Of a DNA stretch of 52,938 bases, positions 1-8,222 are shown piece after piece. Under the pieces are notes generated by a model. It did not search any database, was not told where the DNA came from, and was given only the letters and a program-made list of their open reading frames with translations. The stretch covers positions 1 to 52,938 of the forward strand of contig CAPGBJ010000013.1 of assembly GCA_948616425.1 (NCBI GenBank), given 5' to 3'. A program made the position numbers and the translations under genes. Source of the DNA: an uncultured Oscillospiraceae bacterium. GTDB lineage: Bacteria; Bacillota; Clostridia; Oscillospirales; Oscillospiraceae. Within the stretch, counting starts at the first letter, position 1, and every line of letters begins with the position of its first letter.

Positions 1-41
1 CGGTTACGTGACTGGAGTTCAGACGTGTGCTCTTCCGATCT
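1..41. other. Illumina adapter remnant (assembly artefact)
   Basis: Positions 8-41 read as the TruSeq read-2 adapter: it starts GTGACTGGAGTTCAGACG and ends GCTCTTCCGATCT. Bases 1-7 are probably index sequence. Genomic sequence starts at 42, in frame with asnB. This is library DNA left on a contig end and should be trimmed. Confidence 0.97.
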
Positions 42-1193
42 CACCCGGGCCTCCAGAGAGTTCACTGAGATGCACCGGTCGGCCCGGAGGACGTCGTACA
101 TATGCAGCTCCCGCAGCCGCTTCTCCGCCTCCTCCTGGAAGGCCCGGGGCGAGGGGGCGAAGTCGGTGTATTTGTAGCCAAAGAGCTCGTCGGATATCTC
201 CCCGGTGAGCAGCACCCGGATATCTGTCTGTTCATGGATGGCCCTGCACAGCAGATACATGCCCATGCTGGCCCGGATGGTGGTGATATCGTAGGTGCCC
301 AACAGCTCCACCACCCGCTCCAGGCTGGACAGCACGTCCTCCCGGGTGATGATGACCTCAGTGTGGTCGCTGCCGATGTAGTCCGCCACTTCCTTGGCAT
401 ATTTCAGGTCGATGGCGTCGGTGTCCATGCCGATGGCGAAGGTTTTGACGGGGGTCTTGCTCCGGCGGGCGGCGATGGCACACACCAGGGAGGAGTCCAG
501 CCCGCCGGACAGGAGAAAGCCCACCCTGGCGTCGGCCACCAGCCGCTTTTCCACTCCGGCCACCAGCTTTTCCCGGATGTTTCTGCAAACCTCCTCCAGC
601 CCGTCACCACAGAACCGGTCCACCTTTGCAATATCGCGGTAGCAGACAAACTCGCCCGCCTTATAGTAGTGCCCCGGGGGGAAGGGGATAATCTCATCCG
701 TCAGGTCCAGCAGGTTTTTGGGCTCGCTGGCAAACAGTATGGTCCCCCGGCCGTCGTACCCGTAGTACAGGGGCCGAATGCCGATGGGGTCCCGGGCGGC
801 GATGAACTCCCCCGTCTGCCCGTCGTAGAGGATGCAGGCGAACTCCGCATCCAGCCTGGCGAACATATCCACGCCGTACTCCCGGTACATGGGGAGGAGA
901 ATCTCGCAGTCGGAACCGCTGCGGAAGGTGTAGCCCCTCCCCTCCAGCTCCCCTTTCCACCTCTCAAATCCGTAGATCTCGCCGTTGCACACGGCCCAGC
1001 TGTCCTCCAGCCCGAAGGGCTGCATCCCCTCGGGGGTCAGGCCCATGATGGCCAGACGGTGGAAGCCCAGCAGGCCATCTCCCGCCGGGACCACCCGGCT
1101 GTCGTCGGGTCCCCGGCTCCTGGTACGGTCAAAACCCCGCTGAAACGCCTCTGAATCGGCCACGGGGCCGCAATATCCGATGATGGAACACAT
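42..1193 (-). CDS. asnB: Asparagine synthase (glutamine-hydrolysing), 3' truncated
   Basis: Converts aspartate to asparagine with ATP and glutamine. The product begins MCSIIGYCG, so Cys2 is the nucleophile of a class II glutamine amidotransferase domain (residues 1 to about 190). The PP-loop LLSGGLDSS of the synthetase domain follows, and then the LLTGEISDELFGY region. The frame is open for exactly 384 codons to base 42, ending SVNSLEARV, where the family normally continues with PFLD and roughly 130 more residues; the adapter cuts it. The start is fixed by GGAGGAG just upstream. It lies 60 bp downstream of glnN with no terminator visible, so the two are likely co-transcribed. The break is technical, not a pseudogene. 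Confidence 0.95.
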
Positions 1194-1253
1194 AATGTCT
1201 CCTCCAATCTGGGCGTAATTCTCCCGTTCCCCGCAGGGCAGGGCCCCTTTTCG

Positions 1254-3350
1254 TCACCTCACCCCAAACAACAGGTCGCCGTAGGCGGGGAAGGGCCAGT
1301 ACTTCTTTGGGGTGAGGGTCTCGGCCTGGTCGCAGGGCAGGCGCAGCCGGCCCATCTGGGGCAGCACCGTGTCCCGGATGGCGGCGGCCTGGCTGCCAAT
1401 GTCGTCGGCGTTGTCCAAAGCCGAAACCGCCTCCTCCAGCGCGCCGACCTCCCGGTAGATCTGGTCGGTGAGGGTGGACAGCTTCTTGATAAGCTCTGTC
1501 TCCCAGCCGCAGAGGCAGCCCGGGACCAGCTCCCGCTTGGCGGCGGCAGTTTTGGCGGTATCCAGGACAAAAGCCTGGACAGCGGGGATGATCTCGGTGC
1601 GGGCCATATCCACCATGGTGTTGGCCTCGATGAGGATGGTCTTGCAGTAGTTTTCCAGCGTCACCTCATACCGGGATTCCAGCTCCGCCCTGGTAAGCAC
1701 CCCGTGGGAGGTGAGCAGAGCTATATTTTTCTCGTCCAGCAGGTGGGGCACGCAGTCGGGGGCGGCGGGGTAGTTCAGCAGGCCCCGCTTCTCGGTGGCC
1801 TCCCGAATCCAGGCGTCGTCATAGCCGTTGCCGTTGAAGATAATGCGCTTGTGGTCCTGGATGGTCTTGCGGATCACAGCCTGGAGGGCGACTTGGAAGT
1901 CCTCTGCCCCCTCCAGCCGGTCGGCGTAGACCCGCAAGCTCTCAGCCACGGCGGTGTTGAGCATGATGTTGGCGCAGGCGATGGAGTCGGCGGAGCCCAC
2001 CATGCGGAACTCAAATTTGTTGCCTGTGAAGGCGAAGGGGGAAGTGCGGTTGCGGTCGGTGGTATCCCGGCGGAACTTGGGCAGCACGTCCACCCCCAGC
2101 CGGACCTTGCCGGTGTCGATGCTGGTGTAGGGGGCGTCGTGCTCGATGCAGCCCAGAATGGCGGCCAGCTCGTCCCCCAGGAAGATGGACACCACGGCGG
2201 GGGGCGCCTCATTGGCCCCCAGGCGGTGGTCGTTGCCGGCGGTGGCCACCGAGATGCGCAGCAGGTCCTGGTAGTCGTCCACCGCCTTGAGAACAGCGCA
2301 CAGGAACAGCAGGAACTGGGCGTTTTCATAGGGGGTATCCCCGGGGGACAGCAGGTTTACTCCGGTGTCGGTGGACAGCGACCAGTTGTTGTGCTTGCCC
2401 GAGCCGTTCACCCTCGCAAAGGGCTTCTCGTGGAGCAGGCAGACCAGATTGTGGCGGGCGGCCACCTTCTGCATCCGCTCCATAGTCAGCTGGTTGTGGT
2501 CGGTGGCGATGTTGACGGTGGTGTAGATGGGGGCCAGCTCATGCTGGGCGGGGGCCACCTCGTTGTGCTGGGTCTTGGCCAGGATGCCCAATTTCCACAG
2601 CTCGTCGTTCAGGTCGGCCATATAGGCGGCCACCCGGGGTTTGATGGTTCCAAAATAGTGGTCGTCCATCTCCTGTCCCTTGGGAGGCCTGGCCCCGAAG
2701 AGGGTGCGGCCGGTAAAGCGCAGGTCCCGGCGCTTGGCCCACATGTCCGCGTCCACCAGAAAGTACTCCTGCTCCGGGCCCACACAGGGCGTCACCCGCC
2801 TGACCTGGGTGTTCCCAAACAGGCGCAGCACCCGCAGAGCCTGCTTGTTCAGCGCCTCCATGGAGCGCAGGAGGGGGGTCTTTTTGTCCAGGGCCTCCCC
2901 GTTGTAGCCGCAGAAAGCGGTAGGGATGCACAGGGTCTTGTCTTTGAGAAAGGCGTAGGAGGTGGGGTCCCAGGCGGTGTAGCCCCGGGCCTCAAAGGTG
3001 GCCCGCAGCCCGCCGGAGGGGAAGGAGGAGGCGTCCGGCTCCCCCTGAATCAGCTCCTTGCCGGAGAACTCCATGATAACCCCGCCGTCGGGCGAGGGGG
3101 AAATGAAGCTGTCATGCTTCTCGGCGGTGACGCCGGTGAGCGGCTGGAACCAGTGGGTAAAATGTGTGGCCCCATGGGCCACGGCCCAGTCCTTCATAGC
3201 CGCCGCCACGGCGTTGGCCACCCCGATATTCAACCTTTCTCCCTGGTCAATGGTCCTTCTCAAAGACTGATACACCTCGGCGGACAGATTGGCCCTCATC
3301 ACCCTGTCGTCAAATACCATGCTGCCAAAATACTCCGGGACTGCTGCCAT
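1254..3350 (-). CDS. glnN: Glutamine synthetase type III
   Basis: Makes glutamine from glutamate, ammonia and ATP. At 698 residues it has the length of GSIII, well above GSI (about 450). Recognisable blocks are the GSIII N-terminus (EYFGSMVFDDRVM), the nucleotide/glutamate-binding region GPEQEYFLVD, the GSGKHNNWSLS block corresponding to GSGMH of GSI, NEAPPAVVSIFLGDE, and NRTSPFAFTGNKFEFR. The C-terminal 170 residues are the GSIII-specific extension. The ATG is preceded by AAAGGGTG. A strong promoter and a hairpin/U-tract leader lie directly upstream, and asnB follows. It is divergent from a second glutamine synthetase and an ANTAR regulator, which points to nitrogen control of the whole locus. 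Confidence 0.97.
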   Translation of the reverse strand: MAAVPEYFGSMVFDDRVMRANLSAEVYQSLRRTIDQGERLNIGVANAVAAAMKDWAVAHGATHFTHWFQPLTGVTAEKHDSFISPSPDGGVIMEFSGKELIQGEPDASSFPSGGLRATFEARGYTAWDPTSYAFLKDKTLCIPTAFCGYNGEALDKKTPLLRSMEALNKQALRVLRLFGNTQVRRVTPCVGPEQEYFLVDADMWAKRRDLRFTGRTLFGARPPKGQEMDDHYFGTIKPRVAAYMADLNDELWKLGILAKTQHNEVAPAQHELAPIYTTVNIATDHNQLTMERMQKVAARHNLVCLLHEKPFARVNGSGKHNNWSLSTDTGVNLLSPGDTPYENAQFLLFLCAVLKAVDDYQDLLRISVATAGNDHRLGANEAPPAVVSIFLGDELAAILGCIEHDAPYTSIDTGKVRLGVDVLPKFRRDTTDRNRTSPFAFTGNKFEFRMVGSADSIACANIMLNTAVAESLRVYADRLEGAEDFQVALQAVIRKTIQDHKRIIFNGNGYDDAWIREATEKRGLLNYPAAPDCVPHLLDEKNIALLTSHGVLTRAELESRYEVTLENYCKTILIEANTMVDMARTEIIPAVQAFVLDTAKTAAAKRELVPGCLCGWETELIKKLSTLTDQIYREVGALEEAVSALDNADDIGSQAAAIRDTVLPQMGRLRLPCDQAETLTPKKYWPFPAYGDLLFGVR

Positions 3351-3380
3351 TTTTCTTCACCCTTTCTGCGGTCAAACGCA

Positions 3381-3433
3381 TAAAAAGAGGCAAAAACGCC
3401 CTTCAGAAATCAACTGAAAAGACGTCTTTGCCT
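3381..3433 (-). promoter_or_regulatory. glnN leader hairpin with U-tract (candidate attenuator)
   Basis: On the minus strand AGGCAAA (3433-3427) pairs with TTTGCCT (3394-3388). Between them, GACGTC..TTTCAG pairs with CTGAAGGGCGTT, giving about 19 bp with three G-U pairs, one bulged U and a 7-nt loop. CTTTTTA follows at once (3387-3381), as in an intrinsic terminator. It starts about 4 nt after the predicted +1 and ends 31 nt before the glnN ATG. Regulation by the neighbouring ANTAR protein is inference; the two-hexaloop ANTAR target is not evident. Confidence 0.6.
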
Positions 3434-3443
3434 TTATGGGCGC

Positions 3444-3473
3444 ATTATACGCCCTGGACAGGGGGGCTGTCAA
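3444..3473 (-). promoter_or_regulatory. glnN promoter
   Basis: On the minus strand TTGACA (3473-3468) is followed by 18 bp and TATAAT (3449-3444). Both hexamers are perfect sigma-A consensus. The predicted start at about 3437 places the hairpin at the very 5' end of the transcript. Confidence 0.85.
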
Positions 3474-3511
3474 CCTGTTTTTTCTGTTTTCCAAGATTCT
3501 GTTCAGTGTGG

Positions 3512-3540
3512 TGGAAAACTGCTCGGGACTGTGGTATAAT
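3512..3540 (+). promoter_or_regulatory. glnA promoter
   Basis: TGGAAA (3512-3517), 17 bp, then TATAAT (3535-3540) preceded by an extended -10 TGG. The leader is about 30 nt and has no hairpin, unlike the divergent glnN leader 80 bp away. Confidence 0.7.
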
Positions 3541-3576
3541 ACTTGGAAATTTCGTTAAAGAGGAGCGGGAGCGGTC

Positions 3577-4788
3577 ATGAAGTACACCAGGGAAGAAGTC
3601 CTTCAGTATGTCCGGGAGGAGGAGACAGCCTTTATCCACCTGACCTTCTGCGATGTGTTCGGGCGTCAGAAAAATATCTCCATCGTCCCTTCGGAGCTGT
3701 CCCGGGCCTTCGAGTACGGCATCGCCTTCGACGCCTCCGCCATCGCCGGCTTCGGGGACGAGGCCCGGTCCGACCTGCTCCTCCGTCCCGACCCGGAGAC
3801 CCTCATGCCCCTGCCCTGGCGGCCGGAGCACGGGCAGGTGGTGCGCATGTTCTGCTCCATCCACTGCCCCGACGGCCGGCCCTTCCCCTGCGACACCCGG
3901 GCCCTGCTCCGCGGCGCCATAGACCGGGCGGAACAGCGGGGGTTCCATTTTCTTTTTGGCGCGGAACAGGAATTTTACCTGTTTCAGCGGGACGAGAGGG
4001 GGGAGCCCACCAAGATCCCCTACGACAGGGCGGGCTATATGGACATCGCCCCCGACGACCGGGGGGAAAACATCCGCCGGGAGATCTGCCTCACCCTGGC
4101 ACGGATGGGCATTGCCCCCGAGTGCTCCCACCACGAGGAGGGGCCGGGCCAGAATGAGATCGACTTTAAATATTCCGACCCCCTCACCGCGGCGGACAAC
4201 GTGATGACCTTCCAGTCCATTGTGAAGTTCATCGCCCAGCGAAATGGCCTGTGCGCCGACTTCTCCCCCAAGCCCCTGGCCGACGCGCCGGGGAGCGGCT
4301 TCCACATCAACATGTCGGTGAAAGCTGAGGACGGCCGGGACCGCCTGCCCCAGATGGTGGCCGGGGTACTGGACCGGGTGGCCGACATGACCGTGTTCCT
4401 CAACCCGGTAGCGGAGTCCTACACCCGCTTCGGCGGCCACAAGGCCCCCAAATACATCTCCTGGTCCCACGAAAACCGGTCTCAGCTGGTGCGAATCCCC
4501 GCCGCCGCGGGGGAATACCGCCGGGCGGAGCTGCGCTCCCCCGACCCCGCCGCCAACCCCTACCTGGCCTTCGCCCTGGTGATTCAGGCGGGTCTGCGGG
4601 GTGTGGAACAAAATCTGGAACTGCCCCCCGCCGCCAATCTGAACCTCTACCAGGCGGACCATGAGAGGCTGTCCAGCTTCAGTCCCCTACCCAAGGATCG
4701 GGAAGCGGCGGTGACGGCGGCACGGTTCAGCGAATTTATCCAGTCCAGTCTCCCACAGGCGGTGGCCGAGGCGTATTTTAAGGGGTAG
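3577..4788 (+). CDS. glnA: Glutamine synthetase, short GSI type
   Basis: A second glutamine synthetase, 403 residues, shorter than classical GSI-alpha (about 445). Catalytic landmarks are present: GAEQEFYLF (128-136), NEIDF (193-197), GSGFHINMS (239-247), NRSQLVRIP (300-308) and RAELRSPDPAANPYL (316-330). The C-terminal adenylylation segment of GSI-beta is missing. The start has AAAGAGGAG upstream. The ANTAR gene follows 28 bp downstream, so the two form an operon. The shortened form could be a true low-molecular-weight GSI or a GS-like enzyme acting on another amine; the conserved active-site blocks favour a real synthetase. Confidence 0.93.
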   Translation: MKYTREEVLQYVREEETAFIHLTFCDVFGRQKNISIVPSELSRAFEYGIAFDASAIAGFGDEARSDLLLRPDPETLMPLPWRPEHGQVVRMFCSIHCPDGRPFPCDTRALLRGAIDRAEQRGFHFLFGAEQEFYLFQRDERGEPTKIPYDRAGYMDIAPDDRGENIRREICLTLARMGIAPECSHHEEGPGQNEIDFKYSDPLTAADNVMTFQSIVKFIAQRNGLCADFSPKPLADAPGSGFHINMSVKAEDGRDRLPQMVAGVLDRVADMTVFLNPVAESYTRFGGHKAPKYISWSHENRSQLVRIPAAAGEYRRAELRSPDPAANPYLAFALVIQAGLRGVEQNLELPPAANLNLYQADHERLSSFSPLPKDREAAVTAARFSEFIQSSLPQAVAEAYFKG

Positions 4789-4816
4789 CCCAATTATGGC
4801 GAGAGGAGGGGATATT

Positions 4817-5401
4817 GTGAGCTTGCGAAAGCGTGTGTACAGCGTATTGATCGTGTCGGCCTCGGAAAAATTTCAAAGCTCCCTGCTTCCCCTCCTGCCT
4901 GAAACCTCCTACTCACCCATTATCACCGTTTCCAATGTAGGGGCGGCGGAACGCACCCGAAACGGCCAGGATTTTGATCTCGTTTTTGTCAATTCCCCCC
5001 TCCCCGATGACGCCGGCATCCGCTTTGCCATCGACTGCTGCCGCACCGGGGGGACGGTGGTGCTGCTCTTCGCGGCGGCGGCGCTGTATGACCAGATCCA
5101 GTCCCGGGTGACGGAATATGGGGTGTTTGTCCTGCCCAGACCCGTCCCCCGAGACGCCGTTCTCCGGGGGCTGAACTGGATGACGGCCGCCCGGGAGCGG
5201 CTGAGACGCTATGAGAAGAAGGTCCAGCCCATCGAGGAGAAGATGGAGGAGATTCGTCTGGTCAACCGGGCCAAGTGGCTGCTCATCAGCGTGCTGAAGA
5301 TGTCGGAGCCCGACGCCCACCACTATATCACCCATCAGGCCATGGACCGGTGCTGCTCCAAACGGTCGGTGGCCGAGGAAATTATCCGTCTCTACTCCTG
5401 A
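4817..5401 (+). CDS. ANTAR-domain antiterminator with pseudo-receiver
   Basis: RNA-binding regulator of 194 residues. GTG 4817 is preferred over ATG 4796 because AGAGGAGGGG (4802-4811) is correctly spaced only for the GTG. The last 60 residues form the ANTAR three-helix bundle (EEIRLVNRAKWLLISVLKMS, then KRSVAEEII). The first 125 resemble a response-regulator receiver, but the acidic pair is replaced (LIVSASEKF), the phospho-Asp position is Asn (VFVNSPLP) and the conserved Lys is Arg (VLPRPV). Phosphorylation is therefore unlikely. It is co-transcribed with glnA. Clostridial ANTAR proteins beside glutamine synthetase genes are known as nitrogen-linked antiterminators; glnN is the natural target candidate here. 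Confidence 0.85.
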   Translation: MSLRKRVYSVLIVSASEKFQSSLLPLLPETSYSPIITVSNVGAAERTRNGQDFDLVFVNSPLPDDAGIRFAIDCCRTGGTVVLLFAAAALYDQIQSRVTEYGVFVLPRPVPRDAVLRGLNWMTAARERLRRYEKKVQPIEEKMEEIRLVNRAKWLLISVLKMSEPDAHHYITHQAMDRCCSKRSVAEEIIRLYS

Positions 5402-5459
5402 CCCAACCTTTTCTTCCGGCGGGAGACAGAGAAAATTTGGAAACAAGAAAGGAAAACAT

Positions 5460-6749
5460 ATGTTAAACTGGCTGGATCTGGCACTCTACCTGCTGATTTA
5501 CTCCTTTTTGGGCTGGTGCACCGAGGTGCTGTACTATGCCGTCACCAAGCGAAAATTCTGCAACCGAGGTTTTCTCACCACCCCCTTTCTGCCGTCCTAC
5601 GGGGTGGCCTTCGACCTGATGATTCTGACTCTGCCCGCCCTGGCCGGGCGATATGCAGTACAGTTTTTGTTTACAATGGCCATCGTCTCTGTGGCGGAGA
5701 GTTTTGCCGACTACCTCAACCGGCGCCTCGGGCCCAAGGTCCACTGGGGCGGGGTGCGCAGCCGGGCGCTGGAGGGCAGTATGCGGGGCCTGCTCTCCTC
5801 GGCGGCGGTGGCGGCCGTCTACTATACCACCTACCTGGTGGTCCACCCCCTGCTGCTGGGCGTGATCACCCTGATCCCTGAGCTGGTCAAAGGGGTCGCT
5901 GTGTGGGGCCTTTTCGCCCTGATTGGGGTGGATTTCGTGGGGGTACTGTACACCCTGCGCACCGGAGGTGTCCGGGCCTATGAGCGACGAGAAGCCCACA
6001 GCAGCGAGGGCCGGATCGCCGGGCGGATGACTTCTGCCGTGTGGCGGCGGCTCCAGAAGGCCTACCCTGGCATCCGGGGGATGCCCCCAGAGGAGCAGGG
6101 GACTTATATCTTCGCCGAAGGGATCTGTCTGGACAAACTGGTGTGGGTATTCCTCACCTCCGCCCTGCTGGGCGACATCATCGAGACCTTCTGGTGTGGA
6201 CTGGTCAACAGCCACTGGATGAGCCGATCCAGCGTGCTCTACGGCCCCTTCAGCTTTGTGTGGGGACTGGGGGCGGTGGTGCTCACCGTCACCCTCCAGA
6301 CTCTGGCAAAGCGGGACTCCTTCTTTGTCTTCGCCGCCGGCTTCTTCATCGGCGGGACCTACGAGTACATGTGCAGCGTGTTTACGCAACTGGTGTTCGG
6401 CACCGTCTTCTGGGACTACAGTCACATGCCTCTGAACATCGGCGGACGCACCAATGTGCTCTTCTGCTTCTTCTGGGGGGTGCTGGCCGTGTTCTGGATC
6501 AAGGGGATCTACCCCCAGATGTCCCGCTTGATCGAGGGCTTCCCCGCCCTGGCCGGGAAGGTTGTCACCTGGGTTGTGGTGTTCCTCATGGTGTGCAATG
6601 GCCTGCTCACCTGCGCCGCCATGCTGCGCTACAACACCAGAGCGGTCCGGCCTGAACCCGCCAACGCCTTCGAGGAGTTTATCGACCGGCAGTACGGGGA
6701 CAGGTTCATGGAACACCGCTGGCCCAATATGATCGTCACCGGGGCTTGA
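5460..6749 (+). CDS. CmpB-family (putative ABC-transporter type IV) membrane protein, duplicated
   Basis: Polytopic membrane protein of 429 residues. The N-terminal half has the family signature IYSFLGWCTEVLYY followed by FCNRGFLTTPFLPSYG. The C-terminal half repeats it in diverged form: SALLGDIIETFWCGLVN, then SSVLYGPFSFVWGLG. So two CmpB units are fused around a charged cytoplasmic linker (about 170-215). The family is common in Firmicutes and has no proven transport role despite the name. The ATG has GAAAGGA upstream. It is 58 bp from the ANTAR gene, so read-through is possible, but no nitrogen link can be shown. Confidence 0.75.
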   Translation: MLNWLDLALYLLIYSFLGWCTEVLYYAVTKRKFCNRGFLTTPFLPSYGVAFDLMILTLPALAGRYAVQFLFTMAIVSVAESFADYLNRRLGPKVHWGGVRSRALEGSMRGLLSSAAVAAVYYTTYLVVHPLLLGVITLIPELVKGVAVWGLFALIGVDFVGVLYTLRTGGVRAYERREAHSSEGRIAGRMTSAVWRRLQKAYPGIRGMPPEEQGTYIFAEGICLDKLVWVFLTSALLGDIIETFWCGLVNSHWMSRSSVLYGPFSFVWGLGAVVLTVTLQTLAKRDSFFVFAAGFFIGGTYEYMCSVFTQLVFGTVFWDYSHMPLNIGGRTNVLFCFFWGVLAVFWIKGIYPQMSRLIEGFPALAGKVVTWVVVFLMVCNGLLTCAAMLRYNTRAVRPEPANAFEEFIDRQYGDRFMEHRWPNMIVTGA

Positions 6750-6910
6750 CATCGGTGGGTGGTATCTCTACTGACAACCGACCGGGGCGGGCGTGGCGCG
6801 CTCTTTTTGGTCAAGTGCCGCCCGTCTCTCCACACCACCCCGATCATAACGTCCCCTGTACTTCTCCCGGCCTGCTTTTTCTAAATCCCACATCCGCGAG
6901 CAGCACAAGC

Positions 6911-6930
6911 GGCCCGCCAGAGAGCGGGCC
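6911..6930 (+). terminator. Weak hairpin downstream of the CmpB-family gene
   Basis: GGCCCGC (6911-6917) pairs with GCGGGCC (6924-6930) across a 6-nt loop. Only CCCTT follows, so it is a poor intrinsic terminator. The rest of the 255-bp gap (6750-7004) shows only the promoter of the next gene. Confidence 0.35.
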
Positions 6931-6933
6931 CCC

Positions 6934-6962
6934 TTGTGGTCAACCGCCTCTGGTGCTATAAT
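6934..6962 (+). promoter_or_regulatory. Promoter of the iron alcohol dehydrogenase gene
   Basis: TTGTGG (6934-6939), 17 bp, TATAAT (6957-6962). The -10 is perfect and the -35 matches at three positions. GGAGG follows before ATG 7005. Confidence 0.65.
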
Positions 6963-7004
6963 GGTGTCAACGACATCCCTACTAAAAAATGAGGAGGCCA
7001 ACTC

Positions 7005-8180
7005 ATGTTCAATTTCACCTATTATACCCCCACAAAGGTGGTGTTCGGCAGGGACGCAGAGGCGCAGACCGGAACGCTGGTGCGGGCCCAGGGCTGTAAC
7101 AAGGTGCTCATCCACTACGGAGGAGGCAGTGTAATCCGGTCCGGACTTCTGGACCGGGTCAAATCCTCGCTGGACCAGGCGGGCGTGACCTACACCCAGT
7201 TGGGCGGCGTGGTACCCAACCCCCGGCTGTCCCTGGTGTATCAGGGCATCGAACTGGTCCGCCGGGAGGGGGTGGACTTCATCCTGGCAGTAGGAGGCGG
7301 CAGCGTCATCGACTCGGCCAAGGCCATCGCCTACGGGGCGGTGGACGAGGGGGACGTCTGGGACCTGTACGACCACACCCGCCAGGCGGTGGGCTGCCTG
7401 CCCCTGGGCGCCGTGCTAACCATCGCGGCGGCCGGCAGCGAGATGAGCAACAGCAGCGTGATTACCAAGGACGAGGGCGGTGTAAAACGGGGCTACAACA
7501 GCGACCTCTGCCGCCCTAAATTCGCCGTAATGAACCCGGACCTGACCACAACCCTGCCCCCCTACCAGACAGCCAGCGGCTGCACTGACATTTTGATGCA
7601 CACCATGGAGCGGTACTTCACCCCTGACGGAAACATGGAGATCACCGACAGCATCGCCGAGGGCCTGCTGCGCACGGTGATGAAAAATGCGCTCATCCTT
7701 CGGGACGACCCTAAAAACTGCGACGCCAGGGCAGAGGTCATGTGGGCCAGCAGCCTGTCCCACAACGGTTTGACTGGCAGCAGCCAGGGCGACTGGGCCA
7801 CCCACGGCCTGGAACACGAGCTGGGCGGCATGTTCGATGTGACTCACGGCGCCGGCCTGGCCGCAGTTTGGGGCAGCTGGGCTCGGTATGTGTATCAAGA
7901 CTGCCTGCACCGGTTTGTCCGGTTTGCGACCCACGTGATGGGAGTTGCAGACAGCGGGAGTCCAGAGGATATCGCGCTGAGAGGAATTGAGGCCATGGAG
8001 GATTTCTTCCGCTCTATCCACATGCCCACCTGTCTCTCTGAACTGGGTATCACCCCCACACAGGAACAGCTGGAAACGATGGCGCGGATGTGCAGCGCAG
8101 CTGCCGGCGGGGCAAAAGGGGCCGCCAAGGTCCTCCGCGAGGCGGATATGTTAAGCATCTATCAGATGGCCAACCATTGA
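7005..8180 (+). CDS. Iron-containing alcohol dehydrogenase (butanol dehydrogenase / YqhD type)
   Basis: NAD(P)H-dependent group III alcohol dehydrogenase, 391 residues, reducing aldehydes to alcohols. Nucleotide-binding motifs are HYGGGSVIRSG (38-47) and AVGGGSVIDSAK (95-106). The four metal ligands expected for the YqhD/BDH branch are visible: D195, H199, H267 and H281 (in TDILMH, ATHG and VTHG). The GGGS motif near residue 40 favours NADPH. It is monocistronic, with its own promoter and a strong terminator. Physiological substrate unknown; butyraldehyde or a general aldehyde-detoxifying role are both plausible in a fermenter. Confidence 0.93.
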   Translation: MFNFTYYTPTKVVFGRDAEAQTGTLVRAQGCNKVLIHYGGGSVIRSGLLDRVKSSLDQAGVTYTQLGGVVPNPRLSLVYQGIELVRREGVDFILAVGGGSVIDSAKAIAYGAVDEGDVWDLYDHTRQAVGCLPLGAVLTIAAAGSEMSNSSVITKDEGGVKRGYNSDLCRPKFAVMNPDLTTTLPPYQTASGCTDILMHTMERYFTPDGNMEITDSIAEGLLRTVMKNALILRDDPKNCDARAEVMWASSLSHNGLTGSSQGDWATHGLEHELGGMFDVTHGAGLAAVWGSWARYVYQDCLHRFVRFATHVMGVADSGSPEDIALRGIEAMEDFFRSIHMPTCLSELGITPTQEQLETMARMCSAAAGGAKGAAKVLREADMLSIYQMANH

Positions 8181-8184
8181 CGAG

Positions 8185-8222
8185 AAAAAAATCCTCCGGC
8201 TATTCGCCGGAGGATTTTTTCT
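8185..8222 (+). terminator. Bidirectional terminator
   Basis: ATCCTCCGGC (8191-8200) pairs perfectly with GCCGGAGGAT (8206-8215). It is flanked by A7 on the left and T6 on the right, so it serves both the alcohol dehydrogenase gene and the convergent desulfidase gene. Confidence 0.9.

Noticed and set aside
1704..3383. Long plus-strand open frame opposite glnN
   Set aside because: Composition follows the antisense of a high-GC gene, with no domain and no ribosome-binding site; glnN is certain.
3381..3433. Classical two-hexaloop ANTAR target upstream of glnN
   Set aside because: Only one hairpin is present and its loop is seven bases; the A1/G4 hexaloop pair could not be drawn, so I call it only a candidate attenuator.
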